Origin: Liolophura sinensis
Taxonomy: Eukaryota; Mollusca; Polyplacophora; Chitonida; Chitonidae
Reading direction: 5' to 3'
NCBI RefSeq assembly: GCF_032854445.1
Contig: NC_088306.1
Coordinates: 2,974,373-3,038,372, forward strand
Length of the DNA: 64,000 bases
Positions 1 through 7,800 of the stretch are shown piece after piece. Positions within the stretch are counted from its first letter, which is position 1; each line of letters begins with the position of its first letter. A program made the translations under genes and the position numbers. The notes below the pieces were generated by a model, which did not search any database, was not told where the DNA came from, and worked only from the letters and a program-made list of their open reading frames with translations.

Positions 1-2
1 AA

Positions 3-113
3 GAAAGGGCAGCGGTTCGACGGCTGCTCGCAGAGAAGAAGCATTCTAAGCTCCTGCTGAAGACGGATCAGCCAGTTGCTTATCAGGTGTTAAGCCAAAC
101 AGCTGTTGAGTAA
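3..113 (+). CDS. C-terminal tail of an unidentified element protein (partial)
   Basis: An open frame runs in from the left edge and stops with TAA at 111-113, giving 36 residues. They are basic and alanine-rich at first (R-A-A-V-R-R-L-L-A-E-K-K) and end in Q-T-A-V-E. The frame is open to the edge and sits just upstream of other plus-strand element genes, so it is probably the end of a gene whose body is outside the window. No family is recognised, and the piece is too short to exclude chance. Confidence 0.35.
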   Translation, partial: ERAAVRRLLAEKKHSKLLLKTDQPVAYQVLSQTAVE

Positions 114-181
114 TCACTTGTGCACTGAAGCACTTGTGCATGCCGCGATACTGATTGCGCGACTATATTAGACAAAGGAGA

Positions 182-775
182 ATGTGGACGCATGCGATAG
201 TTCGAATGAACAGAGTAAGGATGGAATGTGACGACCTGATTGACGAGCTGCTAGGCGATGCCGAGCCCCCTACTGTTCCGAAGGAACGTGACAGCCATGT
301 GCTGCCCGGTGGCCATGTGCCGCCCGGTGATGCGCCAAACAGTGCGACACAGCATAGAGACAGATTGGCCGCACTTGCGTCTGGTGGGCAGGCCGAGCGG
401 TATTTGGGGAAGAACGTTACGGCTGAAGGCATCGACGCCATGAGCGACGAAGACATCGAAAAGCTGTACTCTCGCTACGAGGCTCGACTGGGTGCTCAGA
501 TGACGCAGACGCTCGGAAAAGCCGCACTGCGATTCTATTCAGTGGTGGCCAGCACGGTTCTACCTATCCCACCCGAGAATCAACCAAAGCTTGTAGCAGA
601 CCTCGAGGCTGACCCGTTTGTTGACCACGCTCTATTAAGAGCGTCTTGCGATTTGTACCACCGTTTCGGTATGTACTTAGCCCCGCTAACCATGGCGCTG
701 ACCACCGCAAAATATTGTTTGTTTGGACACAAGTGCCCTCGAAATCCATCTTATCAGGATGAATCCAACGAGTGA
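182..775 (+). CDS. Unknown virus-like element protein, 197 aa
   Basis: I chose the ATG at 182; the frame is open from 155, but only with a non-ATG start. The N-terminal third is proline- and glycine-rich with two H-V-x-P-G/P-G-like pieces (V-L-P-G-G-H-V-P-P-G-D) and looks disordered. From about residue 80 the protein becomes compositionally normal and helical: an acidic S-D-E-D-I-E-K-L-Y-S-R-Y-E-A-R-L-G stretch, then P-I-P-P-E-N-Q, an A-D-L-E-A-D-P-F-V-D-H-A-L segment, and a final L-A-P-L-T-M-A-L-T-T-A-K-Y-C. It has no membrane segment or catalytic motif that I can name. Position and strand suggest co-expression with the small genes and integrase downstream. I infer a structural or accessory role only from its place in the element. 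Confidence 0.55.
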   Translation: MWTHAIVRMNRVRMECDDLIDELLGDAEPPTVPKERDSHVLPGGHVPPGDAPNSATQHRDRLAALASGGQAERYLGKNVTAEGIDAMSDEDIEKLYSRYEARLGAQMTQTLGKAALRFYSVVASTVLPIPPENQPKLVADLEADPFVDHALLRASCDLYHRFGMYLAPLTMALTTAKYCLFGHKCPRNPSYQDESNE

Positions 776-820
776 GCGGGAGACGAGCCCTGCTGCTGAC
801 GACGGCACGACAGCAAAGCC

Positions 821-918
821 AATAGCTAAGCAATAGCTAAGCAATAGTTAAGCAATAGCTAAGAATAGCTAAGCAATAGTTAAGCAATAGCTAAGAATAG
901 CTAAGCAATAGTTAAGCA
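821..918. repeat. 11-bp tandem repeat between element genes
   Basis: About nine imperfect copies of AATAGCTAAGC / AATAGTTAAGC, some shortened to AATAGCTAAG. They fill the gap between the 197-aa gene and the next ORF. The unit carries AGCT, and the array ends in GTTAACC. It is the only clearly non-coding repeat inside the gene block. Confidence 0.85.
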
Positions 919-970
919 GTGTTAACCATGGCGCTGAGCATTTGAACAGGCGGTTTTTTCACGTATAGAG

Positions 971-1477
971 ATGGATCCAACGAGCGAGCTGGAGACGAGC
1001 CCTTCTACGGGACAAGCGCCCCAAAGCGTGGCAGCCCCTTCTACGGGACAAGCGCCGCAAAGCGTGACAGCCCCTTCTGCGGAACGCGTGAAGGATCCCA
1101 AAAGAGTCGCTGCGGGGCTAGCTAGCGCAGCAGCGAGAAAGGCGAAGTCGGAAAAAGTCTTAGAGGAACTTCGCAGAGCTAAAGCTGCTTTGCTTCCGCA
1201 TTCCGTAGAATCGACACCCGAAGAGCCGAAGCGGGCTGAGAAGTCCAAAACCTCGGAAAAGCCGGAGCGGACTGAAAAGCCCAAAACCTCGGAAATGCTC
1301 AGCTGGGCCCCCTTGGCGCTGTTAGTCGTTGGGGTGGGTGTCCTGGTCCTGTCCCGGTTCCTTCGGAACAGGAACAGCAATAGCACGCGACACGAAGTGT
1401 CAGCAGCGTGCGAAGCCAGAATCTCGGAGCCACCAAATTTCCATTTGAAGAAGCGCCACCCTAACTATATGCTGTAG
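971..1477 (+). CDS. Small single-pass membrane protein of the element, 168 aa
   Basis: The ATG at 971 opens a 168-residue frame. The first 35 residues contain two near-identical P-S-T-G-Q-A-P-Q-S-V repeats. Next comes a basic, alanine-rich helix (K-D-P-K-R-V-A-A-G-L-A-S-A-A-A-R-K-A-K), then K/E/P-rich low-complexity sequence with repeated E-K-x-K-T-S-E. Around residues 110-128 there is one strongly hydrophobic segment (L-A-L-L-V-V-G-V-G-V-L-V-L), followed by a basic cytosol-type tail. It looks like a tail-anchored or virion-membrane-type protein. The K-D-P-K-R-V-A-A-G motif is a DNA- or RNA-binding-like basic patch. Function is unknown. The gene lies 4 bases upstream of the next ORF. Confidence 0.55.
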   Translation: MDPTSELETSPSTGQAPQSVAAPSTGQAPQSVTAPSAERVKDPKRVAAGLASAAARKAKSEKVLEELRRAKAALLPHSVESTPEEPKRAEKSKTSEKPERTEKPKTSEMLSWAPLALLVVGVGVLVLSRFLRNRNSNSTRHEVSAACEARISEPPNFHLKKRHPNYML

Positions 1478-1481
1478 AAAT

Positions 1482-1721
1482 ATGTCTTCCCCCACCACTG
1501 ATGGAAAAATGCTGGCCAACGCGGCCTACCACGCAGCTGTAGTCACCTTCCTGGCCGCTGGGTATGCTCGCCTGGGAAAAATGGTCTTGACAACACCGAT
1601 CCCAAAGCTGGACACCACAGCTCGTGACCTGGGCATGGTGACCGTCGATGTCGCTTTAGCCCTCGTTTCCAAGGACATGTTAATTAAACAGGGGATACTC
1701 CCCCCTAATATTATCACGTAA
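1482..1721 (+). CDS. Small hydrophobic element protein, 79 aa
   Basis: The frame starts at ATG 1482, four bases after the previous stop, and its TAA shares its last base with the next gene's ATG (TAATG at 1719-1723). It has two hydrophobic stretches, about residues 17-30 (H-A-A-V-V-T-F-L-A-A-G-Y) and 51-62 (M-V-T-V-D-V-A-L-A-L-V), separated by P-I-P-K-L-D-T-T-A-R-D. A two-pass membrane or holin-like topology is plausible but unproven. The tight spacing implies a polycistronic or leaky-scanning arrangement, unusual for animal DNA and typical of compact viral genomes. Confidence 0.6.
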   Translation: MSSPTTDGKMLANAAYHAAVVTFLAAGYARLGKMVLTTPIPKLDTTARDLGMVTVDVALALVSKDMLIKQGILPPNIIT

Positions 1722-2170
1722 TGGCTTCCATCGCGATGATGATGGGCGGCGCTCTCGTAAACGCTCTGGCCTTCAGCGGGAGCAACTATGTCTTTTCGTT
1801 GCTACGGAGCTCCGGTGTTGACGAAGAGCGGAGACGACATGATCACGCGGTAGAACAGCTCCAAGCCGCTCAGGCAAAATGGGCCAGAAAACGAACTGAG
1901 CGCTTGGACTGGATCAACGATGAACTTCGCCGCCAGGGCCACGCCGTCCAAACGTTCAGGGACGTTGAGACCGCCATACGCGAATATGCCCGAGTCACGG
2001 GCAAAACACTTACACGCGATGCTCGCGATGCCCTGCTGGGCCCAGAGCCCAAGCTCTCCGATTTCTACGTACCATCCGAGGGTCAAAAAAAACGCGAAAT
2101 GACCTTTGTCGTCCTAGGAATATGTGTGGTTGGCGGCGTTAGCTATTCCATAGCAAGACTCACCAAGTAA
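1721..2170 (+). CDS. Coiled-coil element protein with hydrophobic ends, 149 aa
   Basis: The ATG at 1721 overlaps the preceding stop. Residues 1-28 are hydrophobic (M-M-M-G-G-A-L-V-N-A-L-A-F-S-G). The centre (about 35-75) is a long charged helix rich in E/R/Q with a K-R-T-E-R-L-D-W-I-N-D-E-L-R-R-Q-G core, likely a coiled coil. Then comes G-P-E-P-K-L-S-D-F-Y-V-P-S-E-G-Q-K, and the C-terminus has a second hydrophobic segment (T-F-V-V-L-G-I-C-V-V-G-G-V-S-Y) with a basic last residue. Hydrophobic segments at both ends around a charged helix suggest a membrane-associated virion or scaffold protein. This is inference; the family is not named here. Confidence 0.6.
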   Translation: MASIAMMMGGALVNALAFSGSNYVFSLLRSSGVDEERRRHDHAVEQLQAAQAKWARKRTERLDWINDELRRQGHAVQTFRDVETAIREYARVTGKTLTRDARDALLGPEPKLSDFYVPSEGQKKREMTFVVLGICVVGGVSYSIARLTK

Positions 2171-2360
2171 TCCGAAATGACCGTGTTTCATCGCCGAAAG
2201 GCGTTTGGGGCTCAATGCCGACACAACCTTAGTAGTGAGGTGGGTACCCAGATGGACAAAAAATTTTTTTGATGCTCTCACATCAAATCGAAGCTATGGT
2301 ACGATTTTTTGGGGTCTGAAGCACATTAGAGCCTTGGGTCTGTACGGGCATGATACCATC

Positions 2361-3374
2361 ATGTCCAAGTTGGCGGATATCTATTACTCCCCTAGGGGCT
2401 ACTGGAAGGGACTGGCGGCGATCCCCAAGCTAGCCGCTGCTGCCAAAGTGTCAGAAGATACGGCTCGTGCATGGCTAAAGAAGCAAGCTATCTGGCAGAT
2501 ATACCTCCCCCGCCCGAAGCAAATACCGAGACCTCTGTTCGGCGTCAAAACACCGAATGAAGTTCATCAGGCCGATCTTCAGTTTCTGCCGCACGACCGA
2601 CCGGGGAGAGGTTGTAAGCTGTACAAGTACGCGCTGACAGTGGTTGACGTCGCTTCGCGCTACAAGGAGGCTGAAGCTCTCGCTACGAAAGATTCAAAAG
2701 AGGTTGCGGATGCTTTGACCCGTATTTACAAGCGCGGCCCTCTTACATGGCCAAAGCTGTTTCAAGTCGACCCGGGGCGTGAATTCATGGGCGCTGTAAG
2801 CCTGTTGCTGGCCAAACACGGTGTATCGGTTAGACGTGGGCGGGTGGATGTGCACAGGGATCAAGGCTTTGTAGAGCGTTTCAACCGCACTCTGGCTGAG
2901 CGGCTCTTTGGGCATCAGTATGCTCAGGAGCTGCGCCTTCCTCCCGGACACCAGTCCACTGAATGGGTGGCAAGGCTGCCCTCTGTTGTTGCTGCTCTGA
3001 ATAACGAGACAACAAGGCTAACTGGTAAAAAGCCTAAGGATGCAATCAAGGTAAAGGCTGTAACACAAAAGCCCTCTTCGGTGGTTCCAGGTCGCCCCAC
3101 AGGACTAGATGAGCGCAAAATCCCGTCAGGTGCGGGCGTTCGCTACCTCTACCAGTCAGGCGAACTGGAAGGCGGCCGCCGTCGCGCGACAGACCCTGTA
3201 TGGTCACTTGAGGTGTACCGGCTGGGGCGCTCTGTCACAAAGCCCAATGAGCCCGTGCTATATTATCTAGACGATACGTCGGATGGTCCGCAACGGGGCT
3301 TCGTCCGTGAAGAATTGCTTATAGTACCTCCTGATACTGAGCTTCCCCCTGATGGGGTCCTACAACGGCGTTAA
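2361..3374 (+). CDS. Retroviral-type (rve, DDE) integrase of the element
   Basis: Integrases of this fold join the element's ends to host DNA. The frame is open from 2205, but the first ATG is at 2361, giving 337 residues. An N-terminal helical part (Y-Y-S-P-R-G-Y-W-K-G-L, then a W-L-K-K-Q helix) precedes the catalytic core. The core holds D72 in H-Q-A-D-L-Q-F, D137 in F-Q-V-D-P-G-R-E-F and E172 in G-F-V-E-R-F-N-R-T-L. D and E are about 35 residues apart, and R-F-N-R-T-L is typical of retroviral and Polinton integrases. The C-terminus (about 235-335) is a basic, SH3-like region with G-G-R-R-R-A-T-D-P-V-W-S. The coding frame is intact, unlike the opposing polymerase. Its 3' end overlaps that gene's 3' end by 15 bases. 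Confidence 0.85.
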   Translation: MSKLADIYYSPRGYWKGLAAIPKLAAAAKVSEDTARAWLKKQAIWQIYLPRPKQIPRPLFGVKTPNEVHQADLQFLPHDRPGRGCKLYKYALTVVDVASRYKEAEALATKDSKEVADALTRIYKRGPLTWPKLFQVDPGREFMGAVSLLLAKHGVSVRRGRVDVHRDQGFVERFNRTLAERLFGHQYAQELRLPPGHQSTEWVARLPSVVAALNNETTRLTGKKPKDAIKVKAVTQKPSSVVPGRPTGLDERKIPSGAGVRYLYQSGELEGGRRRATDPVWSLEVYRLGRSVTKPNEPVLYYLDDTSDGPQRGFVREELLIVPPDTELPPDGVLQRR

Positions 3375-3640
3375 CGCTGCTGCGCCTCTCTTCCGGTTAC
3401 ACTCAAGGCAGGTGAGGCGGACGTTGTCATGGGTGTGGCCTCTGCTGTTATCTAGCCGGTCAACGGAGAATTGCTGCGTGTCTTTGGGCTGGTAGGCCCA
3501 CAGGAGCTTGATGTCGCAAGCTGCGCAGAGATTGCCCTGAGCCTCTTTGAGCGCGAGGACGTGGTCGACCTTCAGGTTGAATCCATCTAGCCCTCTAGCT
3601 TGATCCTGGCGCTTGTAGGCCACTAGCTTCCTCTGAATGG
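3360..3640 (-). other. C-terminal HNH nuclease-like domain of the fusion
   Basis: After the helicase motifs and a proline/glutamate-rich linker, the last 90 or so residues contain V-D-H, C-A-A-C, an aromatic spacer, S-V-D-R-L-D-N-S-R-G-H, then D-N-V-R-L-T-C-L-E-C-N-R-K-R-G. Paired C-x2-C with D/H-x-N-x-R is the zinc-bound HNH layout. The frame is intact here and stops at 3,360-3,362. An HNH nuclease fused to a replicative helicase could nick or resolve replication intermediates; that role is inference. Confidence 0.65.
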
Positions 3641-4869
3641 ATTGCCGGGTCTGCTGCTCGGTGGGGGCGGGGACTCCGCTGTCCTCTTTTTTCGCCGGCG
3701 CATCACCCAACGAACCCTCCTCTGGGGGACTTGCTACCCTATCGAGCTGGCTGAGACATTCTACCCGTGAGACGGCGAGGTAAGCCAGGTTGGACCACTG
3801 GAGGTGGTCATCAACGATCCAGACCTTCTTTGGAGCGTGGATCGTGAGACCCTGGGACGAGTGGACGGTCAATGCATATCCGAGGCGCCAATCTTCGGTG
3901 CGTATGGCCCTCCCTGCTGCCTCTATAATGACGTCCACCACATCGTTGAGAACCAGCTTTTCTCTGATTTCTGTGCCTGGGATGGTGACCTCTATGTTTT
4001 GCTTCCGGCTGTCCTTGGGGTGGTACAGCAGGGGCATCGGAGTGTCCTTCCTGGTGTCGTTGGAATAGGAGCTCCTGCGTTCGGTCACGTACCTTCTGCC
4101 TCGAGGTCAAGATAAGATCGCTTGGCTTCCAGGCTTCAATAAACCTCTCCCATCCGAGGCATCCGGGTAGAGCTTTTCGCATCTCCTCGCACTGCTTCCG
4201 ATCCGACTGTAGACGAATTGCTCGCTTGAGGGCCTTCAACGCCTCGTCTTTGGCTCGGTGATCGTGTTTGACCTCTTCATAGTAGTCTGCTGTCTGTACC
4301 AACCAGTTATGTGGCATTTCACCTGCAATCGGTGGCGGTTGGCCTTGATCGCCGCAACAGATAACCTGCACACTCCTATTTTCGAGCCAGTTGAGGAACG
4401 TCTCCAGAACAGATTGTGGCACAGTGCACACCTCGTCCCAGATGATAACGCGGGGGACGTATTTCTGGCCCATCCTTTCTGGGGTCCAGCCAGTCTGTCC
4501 CACTCCAGCGGAAGAAGCTGTGATAAGTCTGGGCTTTGACCCCTCTGGCTCGCATCTCCTTGGCCAACCGGTGAGTCGGCGTGAAGACAAGGGGGTCTCT
4601 GCGACGGAAGAGCTCGATAGCGCGTGTCGTTTTTGGAGTGCGGTGGAGTCGGGTGTTTGGCATGTGCGCCGCAAGTACTCTGGTTTGGGTAGATAGGCTG
4701 CGTGTTCCTGCGGCATGTACATCTGTTCACCCTTATCGCGCCACTGGGCCGGGGCAACCACGGGAAAGTACGGCTCTCCTGACAGGCATGCATAACAATT
4801 TTCATCTCCACAATCACAGAGCCTTTCCGCCACGTACGCATCAACGTCGTTCAGTTTATGCAGCGCCGC

Positions 4870-7191
4870 CTTCTGGATATAGATGCTGTCGGTGGCTACT
4901 CGGACAGCCTCCCCGGGGCTAAATCTTGAAAGCATGGTGATGAGGTTGATGTGGGCGTAGGCCAGCATGGAAGCCCGCAGATGGGCGTACTGAGGCTGTG
5001 AGCTGTCGTAGTACGCGAGGATGTGGCCAAGAGGGCACCTTTGAGGGGCACCCACAAGCGTACCATTTTGTCGGGTGTCACGCACAAGGAAGTCTAGCTC
5101 TCCCTGGTCGGTGACCAGCCTTCGCGTCATTCTTTTGCCATCGGCCTTGCTACCCTGCGTGAACTTGCCTATGACTGCACAGGCCTGGTCTCGGCTGTCG
5201 GGCATCCAGACGTCGGTCTGTTTCCCAAAGGCAAGGATTGCTTCGCGGATTTTGAGGGTTTTCAAGAGACCGGACTGTACAAGGTATGCGAGCAGCGGTG
5301 TTGGTGCCCAGCCCTTCTCGGCGAAATGCTTCCCAAACCAGGCGGGGATAACTGAATGGCAGTTATCCGCGAACTCCCACTCGACGACCTCTGCAAAGCC
5401 GGTGCCAATGTCTTTTGGGAGAGGACCATTGATGGCTACACGGGTCATGCGGTGGGTTGGGTGCCCGAAACGTTCGAAATACGCCTTGGCTTCGCCTTCT
5501 CCCTGGAAGGATGCTGGGTAACAGGCCTTCATGTCGATGCTCACAACCTCTCTCGTGTCGTAGTCCATGGAGTTCCAGAGCCCTCCGTGGCCATGCTCAA
5601 CACAGGCTTTCTGAACATCGTCGATGAAGCTGGCTGGGGTTGGTTTCCAGCCGTTGCGTTCTTTGGCTATGATGCTAGCCGCATGGTTCTCTCCGAAAGC
5701 CCGGTCGGCGAGTTCGGGGTAGCCCAGGGCGCGGCAGATCTGTTGCAGTCGCTCGTGAACTTCCCGCGTCCTGTAGGTGCGGCCGTCCTGGAGAACAAAC
5801 TGATCGACACTTAGCTGTCTGTCTTGTCCGCCTAGCAGCCACACCGCCAGAGGCTCATCCTGGGTAGCCTCACGGTTTGCCTGCCAGACATCTCCCTCGT
5901 AGATGTGGACCTCTCGGCTTTGGGGAAAGTGGAGGTCTTTGGACCAGGCGTGGCCGTTGTGGCTGATGAGCTCTATTTTTCTCCTGAATCCGTTGCCACC
6001 GAATTGGTACTTGCCGCTGTTGTAGATGTCCTCTCCGGCGATATCTCGTAAGATGATTGCCCTCTCGAGGATCTTTTCTAGGGTCGCCACATCACCAACT
6101 GTGGCACCGGTTTCATGAACTCTTTCTTCCCATTCCTGTATCTTCCTTCGCCTTTCTTGTGTCAGTCCATGACCTCTCAGTGCGCCTTCGAAGTGCTCCA
6201 CGACTCTTTGGGCTACGCAGTTGAAGTCACCATCCCTCAGTGGGGCTAAGTTTGCGGGGTCCGGATCCCGGACGGGGTAGAGGCCGTAAGCAACTGCAGT
6301 GACTGGGTAGGCATTGTCATAGAACACTCTGTCAATCCCGGTCAGGACACCAGGCTCCGTCTGGCTTGTCACCTCGACGACACCCTGGCCTTTCTTCCTC
6401 TCAGTACGGATGGGGTCGAATTTGTCTTCGACGGCCCAGTCCCCTTCTGCCCGCTCTCGGAGGAATTTGACCCTCAGGATGAATTTATCGTCTTTGGGGA
6501 GAGCGGCCAGGAGCTGTGCTGCCCTCTCATCTGACATTTTTGCATCCAGAGATAGCCGACCAGCTCCAGCATACATACCATTAGTGATTTTTACGTCACC
6601 AATGTCAAGGGGGTTTTCTTCCACTCTCCACGTGGAGAAGACCGCAGTGGCACCATCAACTTCAAACTCGTCCTTGGCGTCGTTAAGAATCTCAACCCAC
6701 TCGCTAGTTGGGAGCTGTACCGGGTGATGGACCCGGTGATCCAGGTCGATAAAGGGCTGTTCCTGTTCTTTCCGGGCGAGGATTCCAGGCCCTTCCCGTG
6801 CTATAGCAGATGCCAAGGTCTCTTTCCTTGATTTCGTGAGGCTGCTGATATGGGGCTTGCTATTTCGATTAATTAATTTCTGTAGTGGATGCAACCGTAA
6901 ACGAGGATTTCGAGCGATGTCCGCTGCATACTTTCTCGCACGTAAAGCGGCGCCGACCTCGGCATCAAGCTGCGCTAGTTCACGGCGACGTTGCCCTTTT
7001 TTGTGTGGGTTCTCGATATCGCTGCGAATAGCTGGAAGTCTCCCCGTCTTCCGCGCCCGCTTGATTCTCTCTATCCACTCGCGTGCACGGGCCCTGCCTA
7101 TCGCATCGATAAGGCCACCTTTCTTGAGCTTCGACCTGCCGGGAAGCCCGTAGTTCCTTGCTAAAGCTCGCAGTTCTTTGACTGTTGGCAT
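4870..7191 (-). other. Intact SAP + PolB half of the fusion
   Basis: This part of the minus-strand gene is uninterrupted from the ATG to past motif C (about 775 codons). Protein-primed PolBs of Polintons and bidnavirus-like elements use the same order of motif A, motif B and motif C with D-x-D or T-D-S. Here motif C reads A-T-D-S, so the first aspartate of the usual D-T-D-S is replaced by alanine. Motif A reads D-M-K-A-C-Y-P rather than D-x-x-S-L-Y-P. I did not find a clear 3'-5' exonuclease triad by eye. Whether the substitutions are family traits or decay needs an alignment. Confidence 0.7.
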
Positions 7192-7281
7192 CTCTTTGAA
7201 GTATACCTAACGTTGCCCATCTCTCTAATACGAAAATATTGGGGCCCTGGTACGTGCCCCGGCCCGCGGGAAGCAATGTTT

Positions 7282-7367
7282 CGCGTACACAAATAATTGG
7301 GGTAATTGTGTGTGTAGGCCGGGCGCGTTCCGCGTACACAAATAATTGGGGTAATTGTGCATGTAGG
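7282..7367. repeat. Doubled AT-rich repeat near the element's right end
   Basis: Two copies, at 7282-7318 and 7331-7367, 49 bases apart, start to start. Each begins CGCGTACACAAATAATTGG and continues GGTAATTGTG, then TGTAGGC after two variable bases. The AATAATT/TAATTGTG halves are loosely inverted around GGGG. The repeats lie about 90-180 bases upstream of the polymerase ATG, between gene and element end. They could serve as a replication origin, an integrase-binding site or a promoter. Confidence 0.75.
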
Positions 7368-7368
7368 C

Positions 7369-7460
7369 AAGGAGAGCATGGTGGGGGCGCTCTTGCCCCC
7401 GGGGAGCGCGCCAGGGGGGGTCCGGCCAAGGAGAGCATGGGGGGGGGCGCTCACGTGCCC
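7369..7460. repeat. GC-rich direct repeat with a 6-bp stem palindrome
   Basis: AAGGAGAGCATGG followed by a run of G and GCGCTC occurs twice, at 7369-7392 and about 7428-7452. Between the copies, GCGCTC (7387-7392) and GAGCGC (7404-7409) can pair around an 11-base C/G-rich loop. This marks the GC-rich edge of the element; composition turns AT-rich soon after 7,500. Confidence 0.7.
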
Positions 7461-7500
7461 CACGCCTCCCCCACTGGCTTCTGCATTCGCCCTCCCTGCT

Positions 7501-7574
7501 GCTCCACCAGATAGGGAAAAAATGTGCTCTGTTCAGCCTGTGGTGACATGTTTTTAAGTTTTCTTCTCCTTTAA
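7501..7574. mobile_element. Right-end fragment of a TTAA-bounded MITE
   Basis: The sequence from GCTCCACCAGATAG to CTTCTCCTTTAA matches, with a few changes, the last 75 or so bases of the complete MITE at 39581-40146 (CACCAAATAG to CTTCTCCCTTAA). The left part of this copy is absent; the virus-like element lies directly where it should continue. The element therefore inserted into, or replaced, the MITE. Confidence 0.7.
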
Positions 7575-7800
7575 GTGAAAATGTCTTGACGATGGCATTA
7601 AACAACATTCAAATCCAGCTGAATCAATTAAAGTATGTCAAGTATATCCATCTTTTCTCCCTCCAAAAATGAAATATTATTCCCTAGTATACAAAAACAT
7701 ATAGTTTCATATAAATTATGAAATACTGATTTGTTGTAACTTCCTGTCCTTATTCAGAGGAATTCAGATTTAAACTTACAGTGAGTGATTTACATTTCAG

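Larger units (their letters stand above)
3360..7191 (-). pseudogene. SAP-like / DNA polymerase B / SF1 helicase / HNH fusion, frameshifted
   Basis: This would be the replication protein of the element. The ATG at 7191 opens a SAP-like helical motif (residues 1-35, V-K-E-L-R-A-L-A-R-N-Y-G-L). A long N-terminal region follows. PolB motif A is S-I-D-M-K-A-C-Y-P (about 551-559), with a motif-B-like I-G-K-F-T-Q-G (about 674-680) and motif C R-V-A-T-D-S-I-Y-I (about 764-772). A C-x-C-x4-C-x2-C knuckle follows near 792-802. Helicase pieces lie at 4,520-4,620 (P-T-H-R-L-A-K-E-M, motif Ia), 4,425-4,452 (I-I-W-D-E, Walker B), 4,316-4,370 (G-D-Q-G-Q, motif III) and 3,838-3,890 (V-H-S-S-Q-G, motif V). 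An HNH with two C-x2-C pairs ends the gene. The reading frame changes near 4,660, 4,500 and 4,090, and the Walker A glycines are not visible. It is therefore broken or badly sequenced there. Confidence 0.8.
1..7495. mobile_element. Right-hand part of an integrated virus-like element (integrase + PolB class)
   Basis: The stretch is visibly richer in G+C and far denser in long open frames than the AT-rich, intron-filled DNA to its right. It holds intronless, nearly contiguous plus-strand genes ending in an rve-type integrase, and a convergent minus-strand DNA polymerase B-helicase-HNH gene. Known integrase-plus-PolB elements of animals are Polintons/Mavericks and adintovirus-like elements. The polymerase here differs in being fused to a helicase and HNH domain, and no capsid, protease or packaging ATPase is visible, so I give no family name. 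The left end lies outside the window. The right end falls between the GC-rich repeats near 7,460 and the MITE half starting near 7,501. Broken frames in the polymerase gene show that this copy is inactive. Confidence 0.75.

Noticed and set aside
163-456. Minus-strand frame under the 197-aa gene
   Set aside because: Antisense shadow in GC-rich DNA with serine/proline-biased translation.
3804-5814. Plus-strand frames of 90-150 codons
   Set aside because: Antisense to the polymerase-helicase gene, with no recognisable motif.
7225-7608. 100-150-codon minus-strand frames upstream of the polymerase ATG
   Set aside because: They cross the element/MITE border and consist of direct repeats; no domain seen.
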